Positions 1 to 6,877 of a stretch of 8,060 nt of DNA are shown piece by piece (the stretch's first letter is position 1; every line of letters starts with the position of its first letter). The stretch spans positions 1 through 8,060 of the forward strand of contig CALGMY010000097.1 of assembly GCA_937958785.1 (NCBI GenBank). The letters are read 5' to 3'. The position numbers and the translations under genes are program-made. The notes under the pieces were generated by a model. It was not told the DNA's origin. It worked only from the letters and a program-made list of their open reading frames with translations, and ran no database searches. The DNA comes from an uncultured Gammaproteobacteria bacterium (GTDB lineage Bacteria > Pseudomonadota > Gammaproteobacteria > Steroidobacterales > GCA-2729495).

Positions 1-47
1 CGTTCGCAATGCGGAGGCCGGGAGTTCGATCCTCCCCGGCTCCACCA
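1..47 (+). tRNA. tRNA-Ala (anticodon CGC), 3' part only
   Basis: The left edge cuts a tRNA within the anticodon arm. The anticodon loop TTCGCAA is at 3-9, giving anticodon CGC at 5-7, which reads GCG alanine codons. The 3' strand of the anticodon stem is at 10-14, with its first base wobble-pairing G2. A five-base variable loop AGGCC is at 15-19. The T arm has stem GGGAG (20-24), loop TTCGATC (25-31) and stem CTCCC (32-36). The acceptor 3' strand CGGCTCC (37-43) is followed by discriminator A and an encoded CCA (45-47). The acceptor and T arm match typical bacterial tRNA-Ala. The D arm and the 5' acceptor strand lie outside the window, so the call rests on the anticodon and the 3' half. No T-rich terminator follows. 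Confidence 0.9.
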
Positions 48-117
48 AATACCCCCAGACGTCTCGACATAATCCGCCGGGTTAGCGCTGGCGTCCTGCG
101 GGGGTTAGGCTGCGGCC

Positions 118-2967
118 ATGAATAACCGCACCGCCCTGTGGCTGACGGGGTTCCTGCTCGCTGCGCTGTCCGCGACGGCCTTGGCGGCGGACCAGACCCT
201 GGTGGCGCCGGGCACCACCTGGCGCTACGACGACAGCGGCCAGGACCTGGGCGCCGCCTGGCGCATCGCCGCCTTCGACGACACCGGCTGGGCGACGGGC
301 GCCGCCGAACTCGGCTACGGCGACGGCGACGAGGCGACAGTCCTGTCCTTTGGTGGCAACGCGACCGCGCGCCATCCCACCTATTACTTCCGCCGGGCCT
401 TCACGGTCGTCGATCCCGCGATCCTCGCGACCTTGACGCTGCGCGTGGTGCGGGACGACGGCTGCATCGTCTACGTCAACGGCGTCGAGGTCGCCCGCTC
501 GAACCTGGCGGCGGGCGCCGTTGGCTTCGCCACCCTCGCGACGACCGCGGTCAGCGGTGCCGACGAGTCCGCGTGGCAGGAATTCACCGTGGATCCGGCG
601 GTGCTCGTGCCGGGCGCCAACGTCGTCGCCGTCGAGGTGCACCAGCAGTCGCCGTCGAGTTCCGACGTCAGCTTCGACCTGGAGCTGCTGGCGACCGAGG
701 TGGCCCAGCCCGGCCCGACCGTCGCGCTCGTGTCGCCACCGGACACGGACCTCGTGAACACCACCAGCGTGACCTTCACCGGCACGGCCTCGGCGCCGGC
801 CGGCCTGGCCAGCGCCGAGCTGCTGGTCGGCGGCCCGCCGGTCACGCTCACGTTCAGCGGGCCGGCGGCCCTGCGCGATGCCGAACTGGTCGCCGGTACG
901 CCCACGACACCGTCCGGTACCGGTGCCTTGATCACCGTCGATGGCCAGAGTCCCCATGCGCATGGCCTGCTGGCGGTCCCGGGCCTGGTTGGCACCGGCA
1001 CCGGCCAGATGCCGGCGGGCGTTCCGGTCGCGTCGGCCACCCTGCGCCTGACCTGCACCAATCCCGGCAATCCCATGGCCATCTACCGGCTTGCCGAGGA
1101 CTGGGACGAGGACCAGGCGACCTGGAACGAGCGGCGGCCCGGGGTGCCCTGGAGCGTGCCCGGCGCCGACGGGCCCGGCTCCCGGGCGGGCGACCCGGTC
1201 GCCGGCGACTGCACCACCACGGGCCAGCGCTTCATCGACGTCACGCCGCTCGTGCAGGCGTGGAGTGACGGAGCACCCAACCACGGCCTGGTCCTGGTGG
1301 AGGGTGGTACCGACGGCGTCGATTTTGGCAGCAGCGAGTCGGGCGATTCCCCGGTACTCACGGTCGTGTATCACACGGGCAGGCAGGCCGTCGCCGCGGT
1401 GTCGCTCACCGGGACCAGTGCCCCCGTGGACTTCGCGGCCGACCTGCCGCCGGGAACGCACTTCTGGAACATCCGGGTCACGGATACCGCCGGTGGAACG
1501 GCCACGGCGCCGGCGGACTTCGAGCTCGCCGTCGATCCCACGTTCCCCGATGCGCCCCTGCCGCTCACCCCGCCGTCCGGAGCGGCCGGCACGAACCCGG
1601 ACGCCCCCCTCGTCGCCCTCGCCAGCGACCCGTCCGGTGGCCTGCTGGCCGTGGAAATGGCCCTGCGCAAGGCGCCACCCGCCGAGTTCACGATCGTCGT
1701 GCTGCCGGATACCCAGTTCTACTCCCAGTCCTACCCGCACATCTTCACCGCCCAGACGGAGTGGATCGTGGCGAACAAGGACGCCCGCAACATCGTCTTC
1801 GTCACCCACGAAGGCGACATCGTGCAGACCTGGAACTCCGTGCCCCAGTGGGAGGCCGCCGATGCCAGCATGAGCCTGCTCGACGGCGTCCTGCCCTACG
1901 GCATGGGCCCCGGTAACCACGACCAGCCCACGACGCTGTTCAATCAGTACTTCCCCTGGACCCGATATGCGTCCGAGCCCTGGTACGGCGGGCATTACCA
2001 GGACACGAACGACAACAACTTCCAGCTGTTTTCGGCGGGAGGGCTCGACTTCGTCGTGATCCACCTGGACTTCTGCCCACCGGCGGCGGTGGTCTCCTGG
2101 GCGGACGGGGTGCTCAAGGCCCACGCCGACCGGATCGGCATCGTCACCACGCACGGGTACCTCAATGAGTCGGCCCAGCGGACGGTTTCCGGCTGCGCCA
2201 GCACCCAGTACCTCTGGGACGGGCTCGCCGTGCCCAATCCCAACCTGCACTTCATGCTGAGCGGCCACGTGCATGACGAGGCGCGGCGCACCGACTTCCT
2301 GCACGGCCATCCCGTGCACCAGATGCTCGCCGACTACCAGTCGCGGCCGGAGGGCGGCGAGGGCTGGCTGCGCATCCTCCGCTTCGTCCCCGCCGAGGAC
2401 CGGGTGTACGTGCGGACCTGGTCACCGTGGCTCAATCGCTACGAGACGGATGAAGACAGTGAATTCAGCCTGGACTTCACCATGGGCGCACCGCTGGCCA
2501 GCGCCGGATCGGTGTCCGTGGCCAGTGGCACGGTCGCCCTGGTGCCGTCGCCCGGACTGGATCCGGACACGGAGTACGAGTGGCAGGTGACCGTGACCAA
2601 TGCCGCCGGCAAGAGCCGCTCGAGCCCGCTGCTGCGGTTCACCACGGGACCGGACGTGCCGGCGGCCGACGTCGATGCCGACGGCGTCCCGGACACCAGT
2701 GACAATTGCCTCGGCCTCGTGAACGCCGGCCAGTGCGACAGTGACGGAGACGGCTTCGGCAACCGGTGCGACGCCGACCTGAGCAACAACGGCGTCACCA
2801 ATGCCCAGGACGCCACGCTGTTCCGCCAGCAACTCGGGCAGTCCGACCCGGGTCCGGGCTTCAACGCGGCTGATCTCAACTGCAGCGGTACTGTCAACGC
2901 CCAGGATACGACGTTGTTCCGGCAGCGGCTGGGCTCGCCGCCCGGGCCATCCGCCCTCAGGCCCTAG
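118..2967 (+). CDS. Secreted modular calcineurin-like phosphoesterase with DNRLRE-type domain and dockerin tail
   Basis: This 949-aa protein is predicted to be exported and to hydrolyse a phosphoester with a two-metal centre; the substrate is unknown. A signal peptide covers residues 1-23 (ALA cleavage site). Residues 24-190 look like a galactose-binding beta-sandwich, and 252-420 resemble the DNRLRE family (EDWDEDQATWNER, then a VTPLVQAW-type strand). The catalytic domain is about 523-790. Its metal-binding motifs are D531-T-Q533, G566-D567, G599-N-H-D602, H679 (TTHGY) and G716-H-V-H719. The usual first motif is DxH; DxQ also occurs in related secreted enzymes. Ig/FN3-like halves flank both the DNRLRE and the catalytic domain. 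A thrombospondin-3-like segment (851-884) and two dockerin-like calcium repeats (885-907 and 916-940) end the protein. An in-frame TAG at 106-108 makes ATG 118 the first possible start; only a weak GGGGG (100-104) precedes it. It is 46 bp upstream of the channel gene on the same strand. Confidence 0.88.
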   Translation: MNNRTALWLTGFLLAALSATALAADQTLVAPGTTWRYDDSGQDLGAAWRIAAFDDTGWATGAAELGYGDGDEATVLSFGGNATARHPTYYFRRAFTVVDPAILATLTLRVVRDDGCIVYVNGVEVARSNLAAGAVGFATLATTAVSGADESAWQEFTVDPAVLVPGANVVAVEVHQQSPSSSDVSFDLELLATEVAQPGPTVALVSPPDTDLVNTTSVTFTGTASAPAGLASAELLVGGPPVTLTFSGPAALRDAELVAGTPTTPSGTGALITVDGQSPHAHGLLAVPGLVGTGTGQMPAGVPVASATLRLTCTNPGNPMAIYRLAEDWDEDQATWNERRPGVPWSVPGADGPGSRAGDPVAGDCTTTGQRFIDVTPLVQAWSDGAPNHGLVLVEGGTDGVDFGSSESGDSPVLTVVYHTGRQAVAAVSLTGTSAPVDFAADLPPGTHFWNIRVTDTAGGTATAPADFELAVDPTFPDAPLPLTPPSGAAGTNPDAPLVALASDPSGGLLAVEMALRKAPPAEFTIVVLPDTQFYSQSYPHIFTAQTEWIVANKDARNIVFVTHEGDIVQTWNSVPQWEAADASMSLLDGVLPYGMGPGNHDQPTTLFNQYFPWTRYASEPWYGGHYQDTNDNNFQLFSAGGLDFVVIHLDFCPPAAVVSWADGVLKAHADRIGIVTTHGYLNESAQRTVSGCASTQYLWDGLAVPNPNLHFMLSGHVHDEARRTDFLHGHPVHQMLADYQSRPEGGEGWLRILRFVPAEDRVYVRTWSPWLNRYETDEDSEFSLDFTMGAPLASAGSVSVASGTVALVPSPGLDPDTEYEWQVTVTNAAGKSRSSPLLRFTTGPDVPAADVDADGVPDTSDNCLGLVNAGQCDSDGDGFGNRCDADLSNNGVTNAQDATLFRQQLGQSDPGPGFNAADLNCSGTVNAQDTTLFRQRLGSPPGPSALRP

Positions 2968-3001
2968 TCGCCCGCGCTGGGGGAGCAGGCCGCCATACGG
3001 G

Positions 3002-3007
3002 TAAACT
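3002..3007 (+). promoter_or_regulatory. Possible -10 element very close to the channel start
   Basis: TAAACT resembles a sigma-70 -10 hexamer and lies 6 nt before the ATG at 3014. If used, the transcript would start at or beside the start codon (leaderless or nearly so), which would fit the missing Shine-Dalgarno sequence. There is no TTGACA-like element at 2979-2984, where the -35 should be. The alternative is that the gene is read through from the phosphoesterase, as no terminator lies in the 46-bp gap. Confidence 0.22.
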
Positions 3008-3013
3008 AGTCCG

Positions 3014-5464
3014 ATGTGGCCAACCCCGAATCCCGCCGGCTCAGCGTCCGCGCTGCTGGCATTCGCCCTGCTGGCCCTCCTCGGCGGAACAGCCGACCTG
3101 GCGGCGCAGGAGCAGCCTCCGGCCGACGATACCCCTGCCGCCAGCGCACCCGCTCCACCCGCTGGCGCCGCCGGGCTCGTCGAACGGCTGGACGGGGTGA
3201 GCGGGCGCCTTGCCGAAATCAACGATTACCTGCGCCGGCCGGCGCCCGACCTCGCCGGCATCGCCGTCGCCCTGCCGGGCAAGGCCCGGGAAGCCGAGTC
3301 CGTGCTCGGCCGGGTCGATGCGGTGGACGAGACCACGGCCGACCTGCTCGAACTCAACGCGACGCTGCAGAAGCTGAAGAGCCTCGACCGCATCTTCAGC
3401 AAGTGGCGCGCCCGGCTGAAGGAGGAGGTCGGGCTGCTCGATCCCTGGCGGGAACAGATCCGCTCCGATGCCGAATACCTGCGCGGCATCGGCAGGGCTG
3501 ACGGCGCGGAGCCCCCCGCGGACGCGGACCTCCTCACCGGCGCGGTGCGCGAGCGCCTCGACGACCTCGCGGGCGACCTCGAGGCGACCCGCCAGCCGCT
3601 CCTGAAGCGCCTCGACGTCGTCGTCGCCGCCGACGTCCGCGTCGGGGAACTCCAGACCCTCCTCCGGGACCTGAAGGCCCAGCTGGACGCCGCGCGTCTG
3701 ACGCAGCAGGAGCGGCCACTGGCCCTGACGGCACCGCCCCTGTGGCAGCCGCCGGGCCAGCTGCGCCCGCCGCTGGAGATGGCCCGGCAGAACGTCGCGG
3801 TCCTGGTCACGGGCGTGCGGGACTACCTCGCCGACCGGCCGGGGGAGGCGAGCGGCGTTGCGCTCCTGCTCGTGGTGATCGCGGTCGGCGTGTTCCAGCT
3901 GCGGCGGTCGATCCGCGCTGCCGGGGGTACCGACCTCGACGAACTCCTCGAACATCGGCCGCTGGAAGTCTCGCTGCTCGTCTGGATCGTGCTGGCGCCG
4001 GTCCTCTTCCTGCCCGACATGCCCCTCGGCATCGCGCTCGCCCGGGGCCTCGTCGTGGTGCTGCTGCTGTGGCGCCTGGCGCCGGCCCTCGTCACCGCCG
4101 GCGAAGCGCGCCCGGTGCGGGGACTTCTGCTCCTCTCGGTGGCCTTCCTCGCCCAGATCATCTTCTTCGGCGACGACTGGTATGGCCGCCTCGTGACGGT
4201 GGTCCTGGGGCTGGTGGCGCTCTGGCTCTTCCGGGATCTCGCCCGGAGGTCCCGCGACGACAGTGGCGGCCGGGCGCTCTTCCGGCGCGCCATCCACGGC
4301 GCCGCCGTGGCCGCGCCGGTCGTCATCGCCATCGGCGTCATCGCCGAGGTGGTCGGTGCGCGTTCCCTCGGCCAGCAGGCGATCGGCGGCATCGTCTTCC
4401 TCACCCTCGCGCTCTGCACGCTGCTCGCCGCCGACATCGTGCTGTGCTCGGTGATCGAGGCCTGGGTGCGGGGGCCGGGTGGGCGGTGGCTGCGCAGCGT
4501 CCGGAACTGGCCCGACGTGGTGCAGCTCTGGGGGCGACGGATCGTACGCCTGGTGCTGCTCGTGGCCCTCGTGGGCGGCCTTCCCAGCATCCTGCCCGCG
4601 CTCGAACCGGTCTGGCGGGCAGTGGGCACCGCCATGGCCACGCCGCTGTCCGCGGGCAACGTGGAACTCTCCCTGGGCGACGTGCTGTGGTTCTTCGCCG
4701 GCATCGCCCTGGCACTGGCAGTGGCGCGCTTCGTGCGCTTCGTGCTGGACGAGGACGTGCTGCCGCGCCTGCCACTTGCGCTGGGTGCCGCCTCGGCGGC
4801 CTCCCGGCTCATCTACTACGCGCTGGTGCTGGCCGGCATCATGTTCGCGCTCGCCGCCTCGGGGGTCGAGCTGTCGAAGCTGACGATCGTCATCAGTGCC
4901 TTGAGCGTGGGCATCGGCTTCGGCCTGCAGAACGTGGTGAACAACTTCGTCTCGGGCCTGATCCTCGCGTTCGAGCGCCCGGTGCGGGAGGGCGACCAGG
5001 TGACCCTGGGCCAGACCACCGGTCGGGTCGAGGTGATCGGCCTCCGGGCCACCCGCATCAGGACGGCCGATGGCGCCCAGGTGGTCGTGCCCAACGCGAA
5101 CCTGATTGCCGGCGAACTCACGAACTGGACGCTGAGCGACCGGGCGCGCCGCATCGACATCGTGCTGGGCGTGGACTACGCCAGCGACCCGGTGCAGGTG
5201 CAGGAGACGCTGCTCGGTGCCGTCAGGGACCTGGCGGGCGTGGCCAGCCGCCCGGCGCCCATGGCGGTCTTCCGCGGCTTCGGCGCGAGTTCCCTCGACT
5301 TCAGCCTGCTGCTCTGGACCGACGACCTGGACGAGCGGATCTCCATCGAGAGCGAGGCCCGCACCCGGGTGCTTACCGCCCTGCGTGCGGCGGGCATCGA
5401 CATCCCCTTCCCCCGGATGGATGTCCGGATGCTGGAAGGCCCGCCGCCCGCCGGGCCGGGCTGA
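3014..5464 (+). CDS. Large MscS-family mechanosensitive ion channel
   Basis: This 816-aa inner-membrane channel is expected to open under membrane tension and release solutes during hypo-osmotic shock. A hydrophobic export signal (about 12-32, cleavage near AAQ) has no lysine or arginine in its n-region, which is unusual. Residues 56-245 form a charged, helical, probably coiled-coil periplasmic domain. About ten hydrophobic segments follow (near 281-298, 317-334, 338-361, 369-385, 390-407, 428-447, 452-478, 510-530, 557-578 and 598-618), then the pore helix and MscS core. The signature starts at L630: SVGIGFGLQNVVNNF, then FERPV (653-657) and the beta domain with VVPNANLI. Length is between E. 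coli MscS (about 286 aa) and MscK/MscM (about 1,100), close to YbiO, so no symbol is assigned. An in-frame TAA at 3002-3004 makes ATG 3014 the first start. No good ribosome-binding site is visible. Confidence 0.93.
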   Translation: MWPTPNPAGSASALLAFALLALLGGTADLAAQEQPPADDTPAASAPAPPAGAAGLVERLDGVSGRLAEINDYLRRPAPDLAGIAVALPGKAREAESVLGRVDAVDETTADLLELNATLQKLKSLDRIFSKWRARLKEEVGLLDPWREQIRSDAEYLRGIGRADGAEPPADADLLTGAVRERLDDLAGDLEATRQPLLKRLDVVVAADVRVGELQTLLRDLKAQLDAARLTQQERPLALTAPPLWQPPGQLRPPLEMARQNVAVLVTGVRDYLADRPGEASGVALLLVVIAVGVFQLRRSIRAAGGTDLDELLEHRPLEVSLLVWIVLAPVLFLPDMPLGIALARGLVVVLLLWRLAPALVTAGEARPVRGLLLLSVAFLAQIIFFGDDWYGRLVTVVLGLVALWLFRDLARRSRDDSGGRALFRRAIHGAAVAAPVVIAIGVIAEVVGARSLGQQAIGGIVFLTLALCTLLAADIVLCSVIEAWVRGPGGRWLRSVRNWPDVVQLWGRRIVRLVLLVALVGGLPSILPALEPVWRAVGTAMATPLSAGNVELSLGDVLWFFAGIALALAVARFVRFVLDEDVLPRLPLALGAASAASRLIYYALVLAGIMFALAASGVELSKLTIVISALSVGIGFGLQNVVNNFVSGLILAFERPVREGDQVTLGQTTGRVEVIGLRATRIRTADGAQVVVPNANLIAGELTNWTLSDRARRIDIVLGVDYASDPVQVQETLLGAVRDLAGVASRPAPMAVFRGFGASSLDFSLLLWTDDLDERISIESEARTRVLTALRAAGIDIPFPRMDVRMLEGPPPAGPG

Positions 5465-5478
5465 CCGCCCGTCGCAGT

Positions 5479-5500
5479 CCCGGGGGCCGGCGCGCCCGGG
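5479..5500 (+). terminator. GC-rich hairpin after the channel gene, weak terminator candidate
   Basis: CCCGGG at 5479-5484 and CCCGGG at 5495-5500 can pair as a 6-bp stem around a 10-nt GC-rich loop, 14 nt after the channel stop codon. No T-run follows (next bases TGCTTCCG), so intrinsic termination would be inefficient. Such short inverted repeats are common by chance at this GC content. Confidence 0.22.
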
Positions 5501-5578
5501 TGCTTCCGAACTGGGAGCTGGATCACGCTGCGGGCGGAGGCGCCCCGCTAGGTTTGGCCGCATACCCATCCCCCGCCC

Positions 5579-5582
5579 GGAG
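5579..5582 (+). promoter_or_regulatory. Shine-Dalgarno site that fixes a GTG start
   Basis: GGAG lies 6 nt before GTG 5589, good spacing for a ribosome-binding site. The reading frame stays open far upstream, inside the channel gene, but has no ATG or other GTG between 5465 and 5588. This site therefore supports the GTG start of the small gene. Confidence 0.6.
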
Positions 5583-5588
5583 CAGGTC

Positions 5589-5870
5589 GTGAGCTGGCTG
5601 CGCATCTTCCGCCGAGAACCCGATGAGCCCGCCCGGGCCGAGCCCGTGGCCCAGCGCCAGGCCGGGACGCCCCGGGCGCCGCGGCTCAAGGGCGAGCCCG
5701 CAGCCGGCTACGGCGCCAACCCCTACGACACCTATACCTGGGAACTCCACACGGACCCGGAGGGGGAGCGTGAGCTGAAGCGCGCCCACCTCATCGACAA
5801 GCGCGAAGCCAAGGGCGACGGCGAATCCTTCAATCCCTACGACACCGGCAAGTTCAGCGGCGGCTGGTAG
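5589..5870 (+). CDS. Small protein of unknown function with two NPYDT motifs
   Basis: I do not recognise this 93-aa protein. Starting at GTG 5589 it reads MSWLRIFRRE, a short amphipathic and basic N-terminus, then a Pro/Ala/Arg-rich linker likely to be disordered (residues 11-40). The second half contains NPYDT twice: 44-48 (YGANPYDTYTWE) and 82-86 (SFNPYDTGKF). Between them is a charged helical stretch with ERELKRAHLIDKREAK. The protein ends SGGW. There is no signal peptide, membrane segment or cysteine, so it is probably cytoplasmic. A Shine-Dalgarno GGAG and typical high-GC codon use support real coding. It lies 124 bp after the channel gene and its stop is 10 bp from the stop of the convergent reductase. 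The repeated motif suggests a short binding element used twice, which is inference only. Confidence 0.72.
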   Translation: MSWLRIFRREPDEPARAEPVAQRQAGTPRAPRLKGEPAAGYGANPYDTYTWELHTDPEGERELKRAHLIDKREAKGDGESFNPYDTGKFSGGW

Positions 5871-5884
5871 GAGCGCGCTCCTAC
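5867..5884. repeat. Perfect 18-bp palindrome spanning both convergent stop codons (REP-like)
   Basis: GTAGGAGCGCGCTCCTAC is an exact palindrome. It can fold as a 7-bp stem with a CGCG loop in RNA from either strand. It includes the TAG stop of the small gene (5868-5870) and, on the other strand, the TAG stop of the reductase (5881-5883). The end GCTCCTACAGG (5877-5887) matches, from memory, the conserved end of Pseudomonas REP elements. A bidirectional terminator or REP role fits the convergent position, though no T-run follows on either side. Confidence 0.6.
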
Positions 5885-6642
5885 AGGCGCAGCGCCCCGT
5901 CGATCTCGAAGCAGCGGCCCGACACGTAGTCGTTCTGCAGGATGAACTCCACCGTCTGCGCGATCTCGTCGGGTTCGCCCATGCGCTTCAAGGGGATGCC
6001 CGAGGTCAGCTTCTCCCGGGCCTCGGGCTTCATGCCCGCGACCATCTCGGTGTTGATGAAGCCCGGCGCGATCGACGCGGCGCGGATCCCGTAGCGGGCG
6101 AGCTCCTTCGCCCACGTGACCGCCATGGCCGCCACGCCCGCCTTGGCGGCGGAGTAGTTCGTCTGGCCCGCGTTGCCGGCCCTGCTGATGCTGGCGATGT
6201 TGATGATCACCCCCGGCACCTTGCCGACCACCATCCGCTCGGCTGCTTCCCGGCCGCACAGGAACACGCCGGTGAGATTCACGTCCATGACGGCCTGCCA
6301 CTGGTCGAGGGTCATCTTGGCCTCGACCTTGCCGTCCTTGTACTTGATGAGCAGTGCATCGCGGGTGATGCCCGCGTTGTTCACGAGGGCGTGAACCGCG
6401 GCGCATTTCGCCACCACCTGGTCGAAGAGGGCGATGACGTCGGCTTCCTTCGCCACGTTCGCGCCGAAGGCGTGGACCGTCGCACCGAGCTGCCGGCACT
6501 CCGCGGCAATGGCCTCGAGGTCCGCGGCCTTGAGGTCGACGAGGGCGAGGACCGGCTTGTGGGGAGCGAGCCGGCGGGCCATGGCAGCGCCGAGGCCCCG
6601 GGCCGCGCCCGTGATCACGATGGTCTTGCCTGCGAGGTTCAT
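5881..6642 (-). CDS. FabG-like short-chain dehydrogenase/reductase (SDR family)
   Basis: This 253-aa cytoplasmic NAD(P)-dependent oxidoreductase resembles 3-oxoacyl-ACP reductase (FabG). A single Rossmann fold carries TGAARGLG (residues 11-18), NNAG (88-91), and catalytic N122, S151, Y163 and K167 (NYSAAKAG), followed by the PG motif (193-194). Aspartate 36 at the end of strand beta-2 usually signals preference for NAD(H). Canonical FabG is about 244 aa; the extra residues are mainly an insert near 101-113 (KYKDGKVEAKMTLDQW) beside the active-site region. The substrate could be 3-oxoacyl-ACP, 3-hydroxyacyl-CoA or another secondary alcohol, so no symbol is given. The frame stays open 32 codons further upstream, but MNLAGK places the nucleotide motif at the usual distance; the ribosome-binding site is weak. 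It is convergent with the small gene and divergent from the exosortase gene, without fatty-acid genes beside it. Confidence 0.92.
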   Translation of the reverse strand: MNLAGKTIVITGAARGLGAAMARRLAPHKPVLALVDLKAADLEAIAAECRQLGATVHAFGANVAKEADVIALFDQVVAKCAAVHALVNNAGITRDALLIKYKDGKVEAKMTLDQWQAVMDVNLTGVFLCGREAAERMVVGKVPGVIINIASISRAGNAGQTNYSAAKAGVAAMAVTWAKELARYGIRAASIAPGFINTEMVAGMKPEAREKLTSGIPLKRMGEPDEIAQTVEFILQNDYVSGRCFEIDGALRL

Positions 6643-6680
6643 GACGGTTCCGTGACGGTGGCAGAGGGCGCACATCCTGC

Positions 6681-6711
6681 CCCGGAATCTTGTGCGTCGC
6701 AAGATGCCGGG
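6681..6711. promoter_or_regulatory. 31-nt inverted repeat upstream of the reductase
   Basis: The outer arms are CCCGG (6681-6685) and CCGGG (6707-6711). The inner arms are ATCTTGTG (6687-6694) and CGCAAGAT (6698-6705), around a 3-nt centre CGT. Only an A-G mismatch and one G-T wobble interrupt 14 positions of pairing. It begins 39 nt upstream of the reductase start codon. It could be a binding site for a dimeric regulator or a hairpin in the reductase 5' leader. No T-run follows on either strand, so it is a poor terminator. Confidence 0.5.
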
Positions 6712-6764
6712 CCGGCCGGGTCCCGGGGAAGTGAACAATCGGTAATCGAATTCTGTGCAGCGTT

Positions 6765-6770
6765 CTATAC
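6765..6770 (+). promoter_or_regulatory. Possible -10 element for the exosortase gene
   Basis: CTATAC, in TTCTATACG, is one of the few AT-rich hexamers in the divergent region and would give the exosortase a leader of about 100 nt. No convincing -35 hexamer lies at the right distance, so this is a weak candidate. Confidence 0.2.
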
Positions 6771-6794
6771 GCCGCCCCGGTCATAGCTGTCAGA

Positions 6795-6874
6795 CTTCGG
6801 TTCGCGACGGCCTGGTGCACGGCCAGCGAAAACAACAGGATGCACCCACCGGACGCCAAGGGGGCCGACCGAAG
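6795..6874 (+). other. Possible folded 5' leader of the exosortase gene
   Basis: Two pairings are possible. A local hairpin joins TTCGC (6801-6805) with GCGAA (6826-6830), with GGCC (6809-6812) pairing GGCC (6821-6824) inside it. A long-range helix joins CTTCGGT (6795-6801) with ACCGAAG (6868-6874), ending 3 nt before the ATG. They share only base 6801 and so could form together. Short GC-rich pairings arise often by chance here. Confidence 0.25.
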
Positions 6875-6877
6875 CCG

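Noticed and set aside
1..117. tRNA 3' end as attachment site of an integrated element
   Set aside because: No integrase, phage gene or second copy of the tRNA end is visible in the window; the following gene has the same composition as the rest.
82..2319. Open antisense frame of 745 codons across the phosphoesterase
   Set aside because: Low-complexity Gly/Arg/Val/His composition with no domain or ribosome-binding site; the sense strand has complete catalytic motifs.
3742..5592. Open sense-strand frame of 616 codons overlapping the channel gene
   Set aside because: Arg/Ala/Gly/Pro-rich shadow in a different frame of the channel gene, with no plausible fold.
3041..5689. Open antisense frame of 882 codons across the channel gene
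   Set aside because: Its translation is rich in His, Asp, Gln and Arg, with no recognisable domain. Long antisense frames are expected opposite genes with GC-rich third positions, and the sense strand encodes a clear MscS protein.
6643..6738. Upstream extension of the reductase by 32 residues
   Set aside because: The extra residues are Arg/Pro/Gly/Cys-rich, run through the inverted repeat, and are not expected in an SDR; MNLAGK matches the usual start.
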